64,000 nt of DNA from Agapanthus africanus (taxonomy: Eukaryota > Streptophyta > Magnoliopsida > Asparagales > Amaryllidaceae): positions 593,658,410 through 593,722,409 of the forward strand of contig CM057344.1 of NCBI GenBank assembly GCA_030015575.1, written 5' to 3'. Of this stretch, positions 20,745 through 32,570 are shown in pieces (the first letter of the stretch is position 1; the number at the start of each line of letters is the position of its first letter). Below the pieces are notes generated by a model. The model made no database searches. It worked only from the letters and a program-made list of their open reading frames with translations, and was not told the origin of the DNA. Both the position numbers and the translations under genes were made by a program.

Positions 20745-22160
20745 AAATGGATTTTTCAGAAAACAGTAGTGGGAGTATGGTAGAACTGGAAGTGATTCCA
20801 GAACCGCAAACGATTACTGAAGATTTGATAAGGAACCTAAAGATTCAATCTGTTTTGACATTCCATTGGCCACTCCGCAGATAAGGTGGGTAACTTCAGG
20901 CACCCGAGAGGTACCCCGGTAGCCTCAAGGACGGTGACAGGGAAGTTCTTGTTTACCCACACTTGCCATTGTTGTTGTTCCAGGCTGCGAGACCCGGCAG
21001 GAGGATGAGTATAGCGTCGTTCTAAACTAGCTTTAGAAGTGCACATCTATATGACTCTGCCAGAGGGTTGTCGTAGTCAGTGGGAGCAGCGGAAGCATTG
21101 GTGGACATCAGGCTTATGTCTATTTATAGACTAAAGCAGATGTAGCGAAGTTAGATCATCTATTTCTGATGTGACAGTCATAGGTTTGACGTCATCAGGA
21201 TAGGGGATGGATCTGTTGAGAAGGTAGTAGGGTGTGATATCCTGGTATTTGGATGACATACACAAAATAGGAAGTGACATTCCTATACTACGATCGGTTA
21301 TACTTTGGTCGTCACACAGTGGTTTCTCCACGAAGGACTTGGACATTATATCAGACATACTGGTTACTAGATCTATGGTTTTAGATCTAGATTTGGGTGG
21401 TTTCCCAATCAGGGTACCTTGACAGCATTCTAAGAGTATTTAGAATGGACGACTCCTGGCACGGTAGTGTACCTGCAGGTGATGGAGTCACCCTCTCTAA
21501 AGGTGTCTTATAGACTAAAGTAGAGAGGGATGTGCATGATTGGCAGATCACTTGCTTAGGCAATTGAGTCAATCATGAGATGTCAAGTACCACACCAGAT
21601 GTTGTTCTTGCACTAGATGCAATAAGATGATATTGATCCAATCCTGGAGGAACAGTCGGAAGCAGTTTTAGAACATAAGTGGATGTTCTAGGGATATGAT
21701 AACGACAGCCTCATTTGGGAGACAGTTATCATTCCAGGCTTCCAAGGTGACATGGACGACAAGGAGGCTGTCAGAGTTATAGTTTTCCTTCTGACAAGGG
21801 GCAGTATTTTGGACAGGTGGTCCAAGGAAATACTGAGGGTGGCATGGCACAGGATACTGATTAAGTTCAGTTGACGATACAGTCTAAGAAGTTTGGATTT
21901 GGAGTTCATTTATGAGCTTGGTCCCATCAGACATCCAGACATTCTATGACAGGTATTGCTCATTTCGGGAGATGGCTTTCTCTGCGAACTTGAGATATAG
22001 AGAGACATAGAAAGATACATCTGAGCGGATCCACTCACTGAGGCTATTCCTCGAACGCAATAGTCTTCCAAACAGGCTTTGTGAGACTGACTAGTAGAGG
22101 AGTTGGGTGTTCGGTATCACACGGGCTGTGAGTATGCGACATCGCAATAATTAGCCTTGA
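20745..22160 (+). pseudogene. Decayed copia pol remnant of element E
   Basis: Pieces of the D-type Pol are recognisable in order. The linker FSENSSGSMVELEVIPEPQ (about 20755-20820) matches FLENQISGSAIELEEIPEPQ of D. The reverse transcriptase active-site block YLDD, then GSDIPILRS and STKDL, lies at about 21240-21345. KRIFRMDDSWHGS with PAGDGVTLSK lies near 21440-21505, and TTPDVVLALDA near 21593-21625. Many stops and shifts separate them, and the RT segment between linker and YLDD is largely missing. It encodes nothing usable. Confidence 0.75.
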
Positions 22161-22175
22161 GTGCAAGTGGGAGAT
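22161..22175 (+). other. Polypurine tract of element E
   Basis: GTGCAAGTGGGAGAT directly before the 3' LTR, identical to the PPT of D. The tract is preserved although pol has decayed. Confidence 0.9.
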
Positions 22176-24400
22176 TGTTGGAGATAGTGCCCTCAGAGTC
22201 AATTATTGGATCACAGGCACGTGATTGCAATGATTGAGGGAGGACCTATCCCGGTACGACAGTCTTACTCGAGATGATAGTATGCTATCTGGTTTACCTT
22301 TATCATCGTGTACTGCTTTAGGTGACCTGACAGGTCGCTATTACACGTTGATAGAGCCCCTAGGATTCTTGCTTGACTGCCAGTAGTATGAGGGCGATCA
22401 TATAAGTGAGAGCTGGAGTCTATAAGCACATCCTTAAAAGGTCCCTAGTCGTGGGAGTTTCGAGACAGGGCATCGATTCTCCAGAGTAGACTAGTGTATA
22501 CAGTCGAGACCCCGACGAGGGGCGGTGGCCGGTCTCACAAGCCACTGGTGTCAGTTGGTTCACCTAAGATGTATACAGGTGCTCATTGGGTTATGAGTAC
22601 ACCGGACAGGACTCGCCGGGAACATGCTAGTTGGTCTTATACCTGACGTCAGATAGCAGTTCCCAGGTGACATGTGTACAGGTTAGTTCATCGACCTGGG
22701 GATTGTCATTTGTCTCGTGTGAGTTCCCACTGTGCTTTGATTACTACCCTACCACGGCTCAAAGGAGTCGTGCAAACAGGTTTTAGTTGGGTACAGTCCC
22801 GAGCCACATGGAGGCAGTGAGCGGATCTTCGGGGGTTCGTCTCTCCCGGTATTGGGGGTGAGGTCGCGCTGTGTCTAGGAGAGCCATTACACGAAGTCCT
22901 TGGCCAAGGCAGGAGATTTACTGGTAGGTATTCCAGTAGTATCTCAGGGTGTTCTGGGCTACACTCCGACACGACTTGTACCGCTTTTGGGGGTCTGACT
23001 TTTACCCACCCCCTAGGCCAGACATGCGATGCTCGTAGACAAACGGACCGGACTGTACGGATATTGTCACTGACAGGCTCAGTAGGGTGTCAGGATGAGT
23101 TCGCTCATCGACGTCCCTTTTGGTCAATAGCTGGTAGCCCGTTACGTATTGGCTTATACCTCTGACGAGCTAGTGGTTAAATCCACAGCCATAGTATTGA
23201 CGAGTCTTTAGAGTCCACCACACACTTACAGTTACTCAAGCTTTCGGGCGAAACGCTGTAGAGGCCGTATGGAGATATGGCAGGGTCCGATCAGATACGT
23301 GCGGTATTGCACGGATCAGGATCGGACAGTTTTGTACTAGTGGCCATATAGTTATATGGCAGGGTTCGATCTGATACGTGCGGTATTGCACGGATCAGGA
23401 TCGGACGAACATTACTAGCCGGCTTTGGTTTAAGCCGGATCCTAGTTTAGTACAGTGTAGATTTTGTCTCTTTGCATTTGTATCCGGACGGAATACAGAT
23501 GCGGGTGTGTATGCACAGTATCGGGGTTTTCCTGTAATTTATTACGGGACCAGTTTTCTGGAGTTGCCAGTTTGCATTCTGTTCCGGCCGGTTTTCCTTT
23601 GTTCTTTCCCGGCCGGACTTTTCCGATGGAGGGGGTTATTTGCAAGTTTGCAAATAACACATTGTGGAGGGGTTTTATTGCAAAAGGATTGTTTATGAAA
23701 GCATCTTTGCTTTTTCATCCATGATGGTGCATTTATATGATTGGAAAGGATTTGATTTGGATATGGGTTTTGTTATCATGATGTCTTTGTATGTGGTCAC
23801 CCCTTCACTTTACACTACCATCACCTCCCTCTTGTTATTTTATTCCCTCCACCATTCTCACATTAGCAAGGGGCCGGCCACAATTTTGGATGAGGGGAGA
23901 GGAAAAATGAGAGGTTCATTTTTGTGAGAAGAAGAATTCCTATCTCATTTTTCTTGCTACAAAACATTCTAGCTCCACTTGATAAGTTGATTTCCATTCT
24001 ATCCCTCCATCACCATGGCAACCAAAACCCAAGTGAGACATAGCCTATACACATTCTACAGCAAATCTTGGACGCGTCGGCTAGCCTACTTCGCGCCCGA
24101 GTTGCCTCGGTATTGAGGTGGGAGCCCGTAAAAGATGCAGGCGACGTGGTGCCCTTCCGGCGAGGAGATGGAGACCGGACATTCCGCGAGAGATCGGGAC
24201 GACGACGAGAAGACCGGAGGACTCGGATCACTCGGTATATCTCTAACCCGTCTTGTTGTTAGCTACAACTAGTTTAATGGTCCGATCCGGATGTGTAGTG
24301 CGCGGTGGTGCCGGTTTGCTAAGTTCGCAAAATTAAAGTTTATCACCGCTTCCGCATTTGGCCGTCGGATTGACGTCCGGGGCGCCGCCGCGCACTTACA
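22176..24400 (+). repeat. 3' LTR of element E (2225 bp)
   Basis: Same length as 14349-16573 with about 13 substitutions seen by eye and no net length change. Followed by the target duplicate CATTC. Confidence 0.96.
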
Positions 24401-25018
24401 CATTCCCGTAACAATAGGAACGTCCCTCTTTTACTACATCCAGTCCCGAAACTTTTGCCCTTCCCTTTCCTTCTTCTTCCCTGGTTTCCTTCAGGGTATA
24501 AGCAGAGGGCAGGGACTGTAGAATCAAGTAAGTATTTGACCCATTCTCCAACGTGGTCTTCAGGTCCGTGAGCTCAAAATAGCAGGTCTCTGTAAGGACG
24601 TTGCCCCTACAGATGACCCGACAGCCAACCTCGCTTGAAGCAATTCGTTCGAGGTCTCATATCTTGCGATATGAGATTGCTCTCCATATAAATCTTTGTT
24701 ATGGAGGAAGATAGAAACTGAGTCCATCTTCTCGTGCTGCCTCTGGTTTGCACCATCAACTGAGGCTAACACGAGGCACTTGGCTTTCACACAGTCTTTT
24801 TCCGATGTCATACGGATGTCAATGTCCGTGACAGGGGAAACTGGTCCTGAGATGGCAGGGGTTTGATTAGTTAAGAGGTGTCCCAGCTTGTCATGGGTAA
24901 TGGACATCTGGACAGACCTTTGCCAATCATAACAGTTAGGTTCAGTCATTTTATTATCTAAATGTAACCTATGTGTGGTCACTGGGTCGCTGCAATTAAG
25001 AGAGAGAGAAGAAAACAC
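24401..25018 (-). pseudogene. Copia gag of element D, broken
   Basis: Gag forms the particle that packages element RNA. The minus strand from 25018 gives 152 codons (to 24560) with MTEPNCYDWQ, DKLGHLLTNQ and HEKMDSVSIF. The reading then shifts and continues as LENGSNTYLILQSLPSAY and a basic KGKSFGTGCSKRG segment, ending at the E insertion. The zinc knuckle is split by E: the part here supplies its second Cys region, while EHWQKDC lies at 14325-14348. The first knuckle Cys codon reads CGT (Arg). The gag carries at least one frameshift plus the insertion, so it is dead. Confidence 0.8.
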
Positions 25019-27049
25019 TCAGCATGATGCTCTTGCAAGTTTAGATTGGTTTTTAATTTATTTAAACAGGATGGCTCCCACTGTTTCTCGAATCCCTCCT
25101 CAAACCAAAAAGGAAGAATTAGTCGGGATCAATCTCACTGTACAATACTTGCTTAACCGTTCAGCCAGGCCAGTGTCGGTATTTCGAGGGAGATTTTCCA
25201 ACGCTTTCGTGAAGTTCCTTAATTTAAGAACCTCTTTTCCCTGGGGGCGTAGCCCCGCTATCACCTTTCTAGACACCTACTTGGTTTATAGCATTGATCG
25301 TTAAGTGAGAAATTTCCCGAGGAGTAGCATATACTCACAGTAGGATCGGGATCCAAATATCATTGCGTGATAAAACTGAAGGAATCCTACCAGAATCATC
25401 ACACTCCAAATGGTATGCAGTGCTAGCAAGTTTCAGTTTCTTTAGAAACTCCCGATGTGGATTTTTGCGCCATGCTCTTATGACCTTGACGAAGGTCAAC
25501 AAATCATAAGTCACATGTCAAGTTCTACCCGTCATTGTCCTGGTTAATTTGAACCCACCCGTATATACCCTTGACGAAGGTCAACAAGGTAATACGACTG
25601 TCCCAAACCAACGCATCTATCTATGCTACATATGAACACCCAACAGCTACCAATCACTATGCCTTGACGAAGGTCAACAAACATAGCTTGAATACTATTG
25701 AATATTCATACGAAACGACGAAGGGCTACGAATGGTTTTGGCGAAACCGTGAACGTAGTGAACTTGATATAATCGAAGGAACCTGGATAGCTTTTAAAAG
25801 GAGTGGCTTAAGCTCCGCGTTTAAAAGTTGTTTTTGAAAAGAAACCGAGTGGTTTTTGAAATTGTTCCAACGACTTTAACTTTGGTTTATTTTCTTGCAT
25901 TAATTGTAATGCGTCCCATCATTTAATCCTACCATTGCAGAAAACAACGAAAATATGACGTACGCTTATGCCATCCGCATTCGCCACGGGGCCCTGTCAT
26001 TACCCGTTAGGTTACTTAACTAACGACAGAGCGGGGGCTGGACTAGCGCGGATGCAAAACATAAGCAACGCCTAAATAGATATCATATATAGATATATAC
26101 ATTCGTCAGATGCAATGATAGCCATTCCAGATCACAGATGAACACATTGGATATACTAGGAATCTGCATTTCGTACGAGCCTGTAACGAAAAGCGGATTA
26201 CACGGTCGCGATGAATAGCCAATACCCCACCCTAGACCCCTACGGGTGCGGCAAACTACCCGCCAAATACCCGAAGTGAAGCAACCTCCCTCAACAACGT
26301 GAGTAGGACACTCGGCACTTCGAGGTACCCGGTAGTTTATGCACCCCTCCTTGGGTCTATCCTAGGAGCAAAAACAGTAAAAAGAAATTATACAATGGCG
26401 GCTACAACCTCATCCCGGATGTGCGGCCAAACAAATAATATTACATCAATTTACATATTACATGAAATGAAAGACAAATAAAACTCTCATCTCACAACCT
26501 CCTGGCTATTCATCCGCGACAGTCCAATGAATTCATATACACATACCATCAACATTACAGATCACAGATATGTATAACCCCCACTAATCGACGTATAGCG
26601 ATTAGCAGACGTTCAATACATATATCACATCACAGATATAACCCGTTAGCTAAAGTTTTTAGAAGTTCAATCAAAATACGGATTTTTAACTACCCCAAAA
26701 ACAAATTTTGCTTTCTGGAAAATCTGGGCAGAAAAGACATATTGTAAAAATCCCAAAACACCCCACTAAACACACTGCAGGAAAAATTGCCCACGGCCGA
26801 GTCAACTCGGCCGCGGATCCGCGGCGGGAGCATGCTCCTGCCGCGGTTCCGCGGCGCTTTGACCGAGTCGCTGGACCATTTTTCTTGGGTGTGCTTTAAA
26901 AACCCTGAGCCGATTTTTAGTGTATGATTTATTCATTTTTGAACAGAAAGCAAAATAGGCAGAAAGTTGATATTTCGGGCATGTTTTGTGATTTTTTCTC
27001 CGATCGAACTTCTAGTTACTTTGCTAACATGTTAGATAGTATTTAGCTA
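25019..27049 (-). other. Long untranslated leader of element D
   Basis: No gene. Homologous to 16587-18725 of E read on the other strand. It contains the three-hairpin set (25482-25680) and GC-rich inverted repeats near 26800-26870 (GGCCGCGGATCCGCGG, then TGCCGCGGTTCCGCGGC). Frames such as 25571-25837 cross the hairpins and are not convincing. Confidence 0.75.
25482..25680 (-). repeat. Three spaced leader hairpins of element D
   Basis: CCTTGACGAAGGTCAACAA occurs at 25484, 25569 and 25662 (plus-strand reading), spacing 85 and 93. The first forms GACCTT-GACG-AAGGTC. Spacing and order match E (94 and 85, reversed strand). Confidence 0.75.
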
Positions 27050-27050
27050 G

Positions 27051-27062
27051 GCTCTGATACCA
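27051..27062 (-). other. PBS of element D (initiator tRNA-Met)
   Basis: On the minus strand TGGTATCAGAGC one base after the 5' LTR, the same site and spacing as E. Confidence 0.92.
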
Positions 27063-27063
27063 C

Positions 27064-29160
27064 TGTAAGTCCACGTTACCCATCCCCGGTTCTTTGGGGT
27101 TGCGGAAATTGTGAAAAACGATTTTCTACGGTGGGGATAACATGGACTCAAAAAACGGATCTTTGCTAAACAAACTATTTAACAACCTAGCTAAGAGTTT
27201 AGCTACAATGTTAGGGGTTATACCTAAACTTGAACTCCTTCTCTTCAACTCCTTGTGGTGGTCGGATCGGCCTCACCTCGTCGTCTCCTTGTGCCGAAGA
27301 TGGATCCACCCGAAAGCTTCTACTTTTGGCTCCAACCTCAATCTAGAGGAAACTAGAATACTTGGCTTGCTAGACCTTATACACTAGGATGAGTAGAGAA
27401 GTGTTTTGGGTTTTATCTCTATGGTTCTTGTTTCTCAACACATGAGACAATAGAACCATGAACTAGAGAGAGAGCAAGAGGAAGAGGGAGAGCTTGAGGA
27501 TGAGAGAGAATGCAAAATGATAGAATGAAGAAGACTTTTTCCCACCATCCTCTCGTAACACAAAATAATCATAATAATAATAGTAATTGAGTATTATGTG
27601 ATGGTTCATGTCAAATGGCAATATCATTTCATGCACTCATTTTGTAAAGAATAATAAGCAAGCAAAAGTCTTTGCCATGAAATGATAGCCATTGTAATGA
27701 TGATGGTCAACAAGTCCAAGCTAGTCAACCAGTCAACAAGGTCAACAAGTCAACAAAGTCAAACTTTCAACCCAACCATGGCACACTAATACTTAATTAA
27801 TATTATTATTAATCATATTTCTTATTCTCATTAGGGTTTAGAAAAAGTCAACAGTCAACAACCCTAATGAGAATCCTCTGCCTCTGCCACTGTCAACTGT
27901 GCATACACACCCGCATCCGCGTTCCGGAAAACACGAATACAAATGAGATAAAACCAATCCCAAAACGTATACTAGGATCTGGCTTAAACCAAAACCCGCT
28001 AGTATTAACTGCCCGGACACTAAACGTGCACAAGTGCACGGATGTGACCGAACCCTGTCGCAAAACCATGCGACCTCTACTCTTTTGCCTAAAGGAGAAT
28101 AGCTCTCTGTGTGGGACTCTAAAGACTCGATACTACGCTGGCAGTGGGTTTAACCACAGACCGCAAGCGGCACTAGCTGTGCGTAACGGCCCGCAGGTAG
28201 ATGCCGATAAGAAGACGGACGAGGTGAGACCCATCTGAACTCCTACTGAGCCTGAATGTGACAGTCTCCGTACAGTCCGGTCTGTTCGTCTGAGAATATC
28301 GTATGGCGGGCCTAGAAAGGCGGTAAACGTCAGTCCCCTAATAGCGGTACAAGTCGTGTCGGAGTGTAGCCCAGAACACCCTGAGATAACACTGGAAACC
28401 TACCAGTGTATCTCGCTTGCCCTGGCCAGGGACGACTGTGTGTAATGGCTCTCCTTGACACAGCGCGATATCAACTCCCAATACCGGGAGAGACGAATCC
28501 TTTCTAACCGTCACTGCCTCCAAGTGCTTCGGGACTGCACCCAACTACTACCTGTTTGCACGACTCCTTTGAGCCGTGGTAGGGTAGTATTCAAAGTACA
28601 GTGGGAACACACTCGAGGCGAAGTGATAGTGTCAAGTCAGCGGACTAAGCTGTACTCATGTCACCTGGGAACTGACAACTGACGATAGGTATAGTACCAA
28701 CCAATCAGTTCCCGACGAGTCCTGTCCAGTGTACTCGTAACCTAACGAGCACCCGCATACTATCTCAAGTACGACGTACTGACGGCTGTGGGACAGACCG
28801 TCTCCCCTGCTGGGATGAGAAGCGCATACGCTAGTCTACTCCGGAGTATCGATGCCCTGTCTCGATAATCCTACGACTAGGGACCTGTAAAAGGATGTGC
28901 TTGTAGATTACCCAGCCCCCACGAGTGTGACTACCATCACAACGCTGGTAATCAAGCAAAGATCCTAAGGGCTCTACTAATGTGTATAGGTGATATGCTA
29001 AAAGAAACACATGTACACACATTGAAGTAGAAACAAACCAAGTAGCATACTACCATTTTGAGCAAGATTGTTTATACAACGGTGAATATCCCAAGCTTCC
29101 ATTAAGTAATATACAAACTAGTATGATACAGTAATGGCCTCTAGGGCATATACACTAACA
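27064..29160 (-). repeat. 5' LTR of element D (2097 bp)
   Basis: Partner of 9072-11166. Differences are scattered, at roughly 2 percent by eye. Followed on the plus strand by target duplicate AAATC (29161-29165). Confidence 0.95.
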
Positions 29161-29165
29161 AAATC

Positions 29166-31050
29166 ATCATATCAAGATAAAACCGTGCTTTTGCAAACAC
29201 AAGCAAGTTTTATAAATAATATTGCGGTTTCTTGAAATCCATGGAAAATATCAATTCATCACAATCACAATGCATCATTTATCTATGAAGCAGTTGGCAA
29301 CTATCGTATACAAATTTATATAGCAATGGCATTCGTATATCGAAATCATGGTAATCAACCATTTATACTAGCATGGATGTCATTAAAATACGAAAAGCAC
29401 GGCAGTTTCTAAGTGTCATGGCAGTACTAATGATGTGTAGTATAGCATGTGCTTTTGTGATTATGCAACATGGCGATCATTAGTATTTGTGTAGCGTTCT
29501 ATCAAGTGTGTACATATAAGTATGGCAATTGGAATATAAACATGACAATTCTAGCAAATATAGGTAACATGGCAATTATACTTAGTATAGGCAGCATGGC
29601 AATTCTGGAAAGTATACTAATAAGTATAGATAATATGGAAATTCTAGCAAGTGGGTACATATGAGCATGAGTTTAAAATAGATACAAAGTTTTATAAAAT
29701 TTTTGGTAGTCGAGGGTGCTATACGCCATCTGCCCGAGTTCCCACTTGTAGTTGCTAATCTACTCACCTAAAGGTTACTTGCTCTAGTCGGAGCCCATGA
29801 CCGTCTTGTCCTTCCTCACTGTGTCGGAAGTCTCCGCGATCGACCCTAAATAGAATTTATAACGAAATCGAATAAGGATCTAAACTGTAATCAATATTAA
29901 CGAGCTAAACGTACATAGGTTGGAACCTATAATTAACTTGTTCTAATGTGTCCTAACTACGTAGAACAATCCTCCGAAATCGTCATTTAAACATAAAAGA
30001 TCGAATCAAAGATTAGAAATCCAATTTAAAGTTTAAAAAGAAAATAGTCATAAAAATTGAACGACAGATGTTTGAATAAGGAAACCCCAGATGTCTGGCC
30101 AACAACCCAAAATACAATCCAAGACTTCAACCCAGACGTCTGATGAAGTATCTGATGTCTGAAGGAGGAAACACTTGACGTCGGGACAACAAATAATTTC
30201 CAACCAGAGACTTGGACCAGATGTCTGAGCAAGGGGCAGACGTCTGAAGCTTTCAGCACAGATGTCTGCAGAAACGAAAATTGGAAAAATTGAAAATTCT
30301 TGAAAACCTTAAAACTCATAACCCTTGCTTCAAAATACCTTCAATAACCCGAACAAGTTGTAAACAGCAAGAAAACCATACTAGCTTCACCACAACTAGT
30401 AGCACACTTTTAAAAAAATTAGTTTGAAAGATCAAAAACCAAAAAAAGGTGACTTTTAGCTAGAAAAATTAGTTTTCATGGAAAATATCTTTAAAAAACC
30501 AAGTAAAGATGGGATTATTACTTCTTTGAGATGGGAAAAGGAGGTACAAGCTTGGAATGGGGCCACTAAAGTGTTGGTGATAGCTTCATGTGAAGAAAAT
30601 AGAGAGAGGAGGTGGTTGCAATGGGGGACTTAGCTAAGTTTGGAAGGTTGCCATGGTGAGGGTGAGGGTGATGAGTGGATTTTTGGAGAAGGAAATGATG
30701 AGAGTAAGGTTAAGGTGGATATGAGCTCACCCATGCCACTCTCTCACTCCCTTTCTTCAAATTTTCGAAGTGGTCATTCCCTTGCATTACCCCCTTGTTC
30801 CCCCTCTCTTTCCATAATCTATTTTAAAGAAAATTTTGAAAAATAAAATGAAAATATCAAGATAGTTTAAGCTTGCCATGCAAAATAATTCTTAACTTAG
30901 AAAAGAAAACCTTAGTTTTATTGTAGTAATTAGTTATATATATATATATCAATTTATAAAAACCTAATTAAATGAATGCCATTTATTTAATAAAACTCTT
31001 TATATTGTTAATTAAATTATAAAATAATATTAATAAATTTTCAAATTGTT
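29166..31050. other. Unassigned AT-rich DNA
   Basis: Host sequence of element D continues here. I see short irregular repeats of ATGGCAATT (29520-29660), a cluster of AGAYGTCT palindromes (30060-30275), a plant-like TA run (30935-30950) and several weak frames, none convincing. It may be old retrotransposon DNA. No gene can be supported. Confidence 0.4.
30060..30275. repeat. Cluster of CAGAYGTCTG palindromes
   Basis: About eight copies of CAGATGTCTG, CAGACGTCTG or one-base variants, at irregular spacing of roughly 20-45 bp. The 10-bp CAGACGTCTG form is a perfect palindrome. Confidence 0.7.
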
Positions 31051-31054
31051 ATAA

Positions 31055-31765
31055 GACAGCTTCTTTGGTTGCATCATTAACTGCAATGTACTCAGCTTCC
31101 ATCATCGAATCTGCCACAATATCTTGTTTGAAACTTTTCTAACATATTGTCCCTCTATTGAGGGTAAACCCATATTTCAAGATAGACTTGCTGTCATCAA
31201 TGTCACTTTGGAAGCTGGAATTGGTAAATGCCTCCATATGGAGATCCCCATTACCGTAAACTAAGAACAACTCCTTAGTCCTTCTCAAGTATTTGAGTAT
31301 GTTCTTCATTGCTGTCTAGTGCTTCTCTCCAGGATTGGACTGGTATCTGCTTACCACATTAAGTGCGTAAGCTACATTTGGTCCGGTACATAATATCACA
31401 TATATGATAGATCATACTTCAGATGCATAGGGTATCAAACTCATGTGAGCCCTCTCCTCATCAGTCTTGAGATACATTTCTTTATAGAGGGTGATTCCAT
31501 AACAAGTGGGTACATTATCTCGCTTGGAATATTCCATACTAAACCTTTTTAGTATGATGTCTATGTACCTTGACTTAGATAATCCTAAAGTCCTTTTAGA
31601 TCTATCTTTATAGATCTTAATCCCCAGTATGTATGATGCATCACCCAAATCCTTCATGGAGAATCTGTGTGACAGCCAAAGTTTAACTGACTGTAACATA
31701 GGGATATCATTCCCTATTAAGAGAATGTCATCCACGTACAATACAAGAAATGTGACTGTAGAAAT
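31055..31765 (-). pseudogene. Truncated copia reverse transcriptase/RNase H fragment
   Basis: Minus-strand reading from about 31762: FLVLYVDDILLIGNDIPM, then KDLGDASYILGIKIY and YIDIILKRFSM, open to 31412. It continues with stops through RNase H pieces (ADSSFQ-like region near 31215, EAEYIA region near 31090). It is closely related to residues 654-920 of D Pol but with its own substitutions. It has no LTR, PBS or PPT at either side, so it is a truncated copy and not part of a recognisable element. Confidence 0.88.
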
Positions 31766-31919
31766 CATAAAAGGCTTGAGCTTAAATCGTCGACTGCTAC
31801 TTCTACACGGGTTCTTATTCCCGACAATCAACCTTTATACGGGCTTACTATCAACGGCTATCACACAGGTAATTTCTACTTTTGGGTTCTTTCTATAGGC
31901 ATTTTTCTACAGTCTACCA

Positions 31920-32230
31920 CGCCATGCCTCTGTTAGACATTTGGGGAACACGCCATACCTCTGTTCAATATCCGAAAAGCATGCTTGACGCCTATGCTTG
32001 GTTTCTAGTTTTCAAATACTCTTGATGCTTCTATTCGGTTCCCGATGCCTCTATTCAGTCTGTATACGAGTACGTGATGCCTCTACTCGGTTTGTATACG
32101 AGTACGAACTACATTATCGTTCCAATTACATTTGCTCGGTTTTAGATGAGCCCCGTATTACAACCGCCTCTGCTCGGTTTGTATACGAGTACGTACTACA
32201 TTGCCCCGGTTCGGTTTCAGAAGAACATGT
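31920..32230 (+). repeat. Short repeats: GATGCCTCT with GTATACGAGTACG
   Basis: Several copies of GCCTCT(A/G)TTCGGTT and three of TTTGTATACGAGTACG or close variants, at irregular 30-60 bp spacing. Possibly in U3 of the element F LTR. Confidence 0.6.
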
Positions 32231-32284
32231 GGTTCAGTGACGCAGACAACAAATATCCATAGCAATCTCTCAAAGTCCCGAATC

Positions 32285-32570
32285 AACAAAAATGTGCCTT
32301 AAGTGAGCCCATGCATATCAAATGCGCCTTAAGCGAGCCCGTGTACACACAAATAGTTTCAAACACCTTCAAAAGACCAGGCCCTCTCAGCAGTTGGTCC
32401 ACCAAGACCCGGTCCTCTCAACGGCCGGTCAACCAAAACCCGGCCCCCTATGGGGCCGGTCAACCAAGACCTAACCCCCCCATGGGAAAGGGCTAATCAA
32501 CCCAACCCGATACCCCAAGTGGCCGGTCAACACGAAACCCGACCCCCAAAGGGCTGGTCAACCAAACCCG
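32285..32570 (+). repeat. GC-rich repeats GGTCAACCAAGACCCGGCCC
   Basis: Two copies of GCCTTAAGYGAGCCC, then about six copies of a roughly 25-30 bp unit built on GGCCGGTCAACC and ACCCGGCCCC. Upstream of the TATA box at 32737. They could act as promoter elements of element F. Confidence 0.65.

Larger units (their letters stand above)
14349..24400 (+). mobile_element. Element E: young, non-autonomous copia element inserted in gag of D
   Basis: LTRs 14349-16573 and 22176-24400 have equal length (2225 bp). I counted only about 13 differences by eye. TSD CATTC lies at 14344-14348 and 24401-24405. PBS 16575-16586 and PPT 22161-22175 match those of D. The 5.6-kb interior holds a leader homologous to that of D, no usable gag, and a decayed pol remnant. 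It must have been copied by enzymes supplied from elsewhere, or its copy template was already decayed. Confidence 0.95.
9072..29160 (-). mobile_element. Element D: Ty1/copia retrotransposon, minus strand, split by element E
   Basis: Two LTRs (9072-11166 and 27064-29160) flank an interior read on the minus strand: PBS at 27051-27062, leader, gag at 24401-25018, then E, then protease and pol down to 11181, and PPT at 11167-11181. TSD AAATC lies at 9067-9071 and 29161-29165. Without E the element is about 10 kb. By eye the LTRs differ at roughly 2 percent of sites, more than those of E. The protein set, long LTRs and initiator-tRNA PBS fit the Tork/Angela group, but the lineage is an inference. 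Confidence 0.95.

Noticed and set aside
24975..25304. 109-codon plus-strand frame beside D gag
   Set aside because: Lies in the leader and gag start of D, which is read on the minus strand. It has no homology of its own.
5996..29160. Possible tRNA or rRNA genes in the conserved LTR core
   Set aside because: The block is conserved and can fold locally, but I saw no cloverleaf, box A/B pair or rRNA signature. It is better explained as an LTR core.
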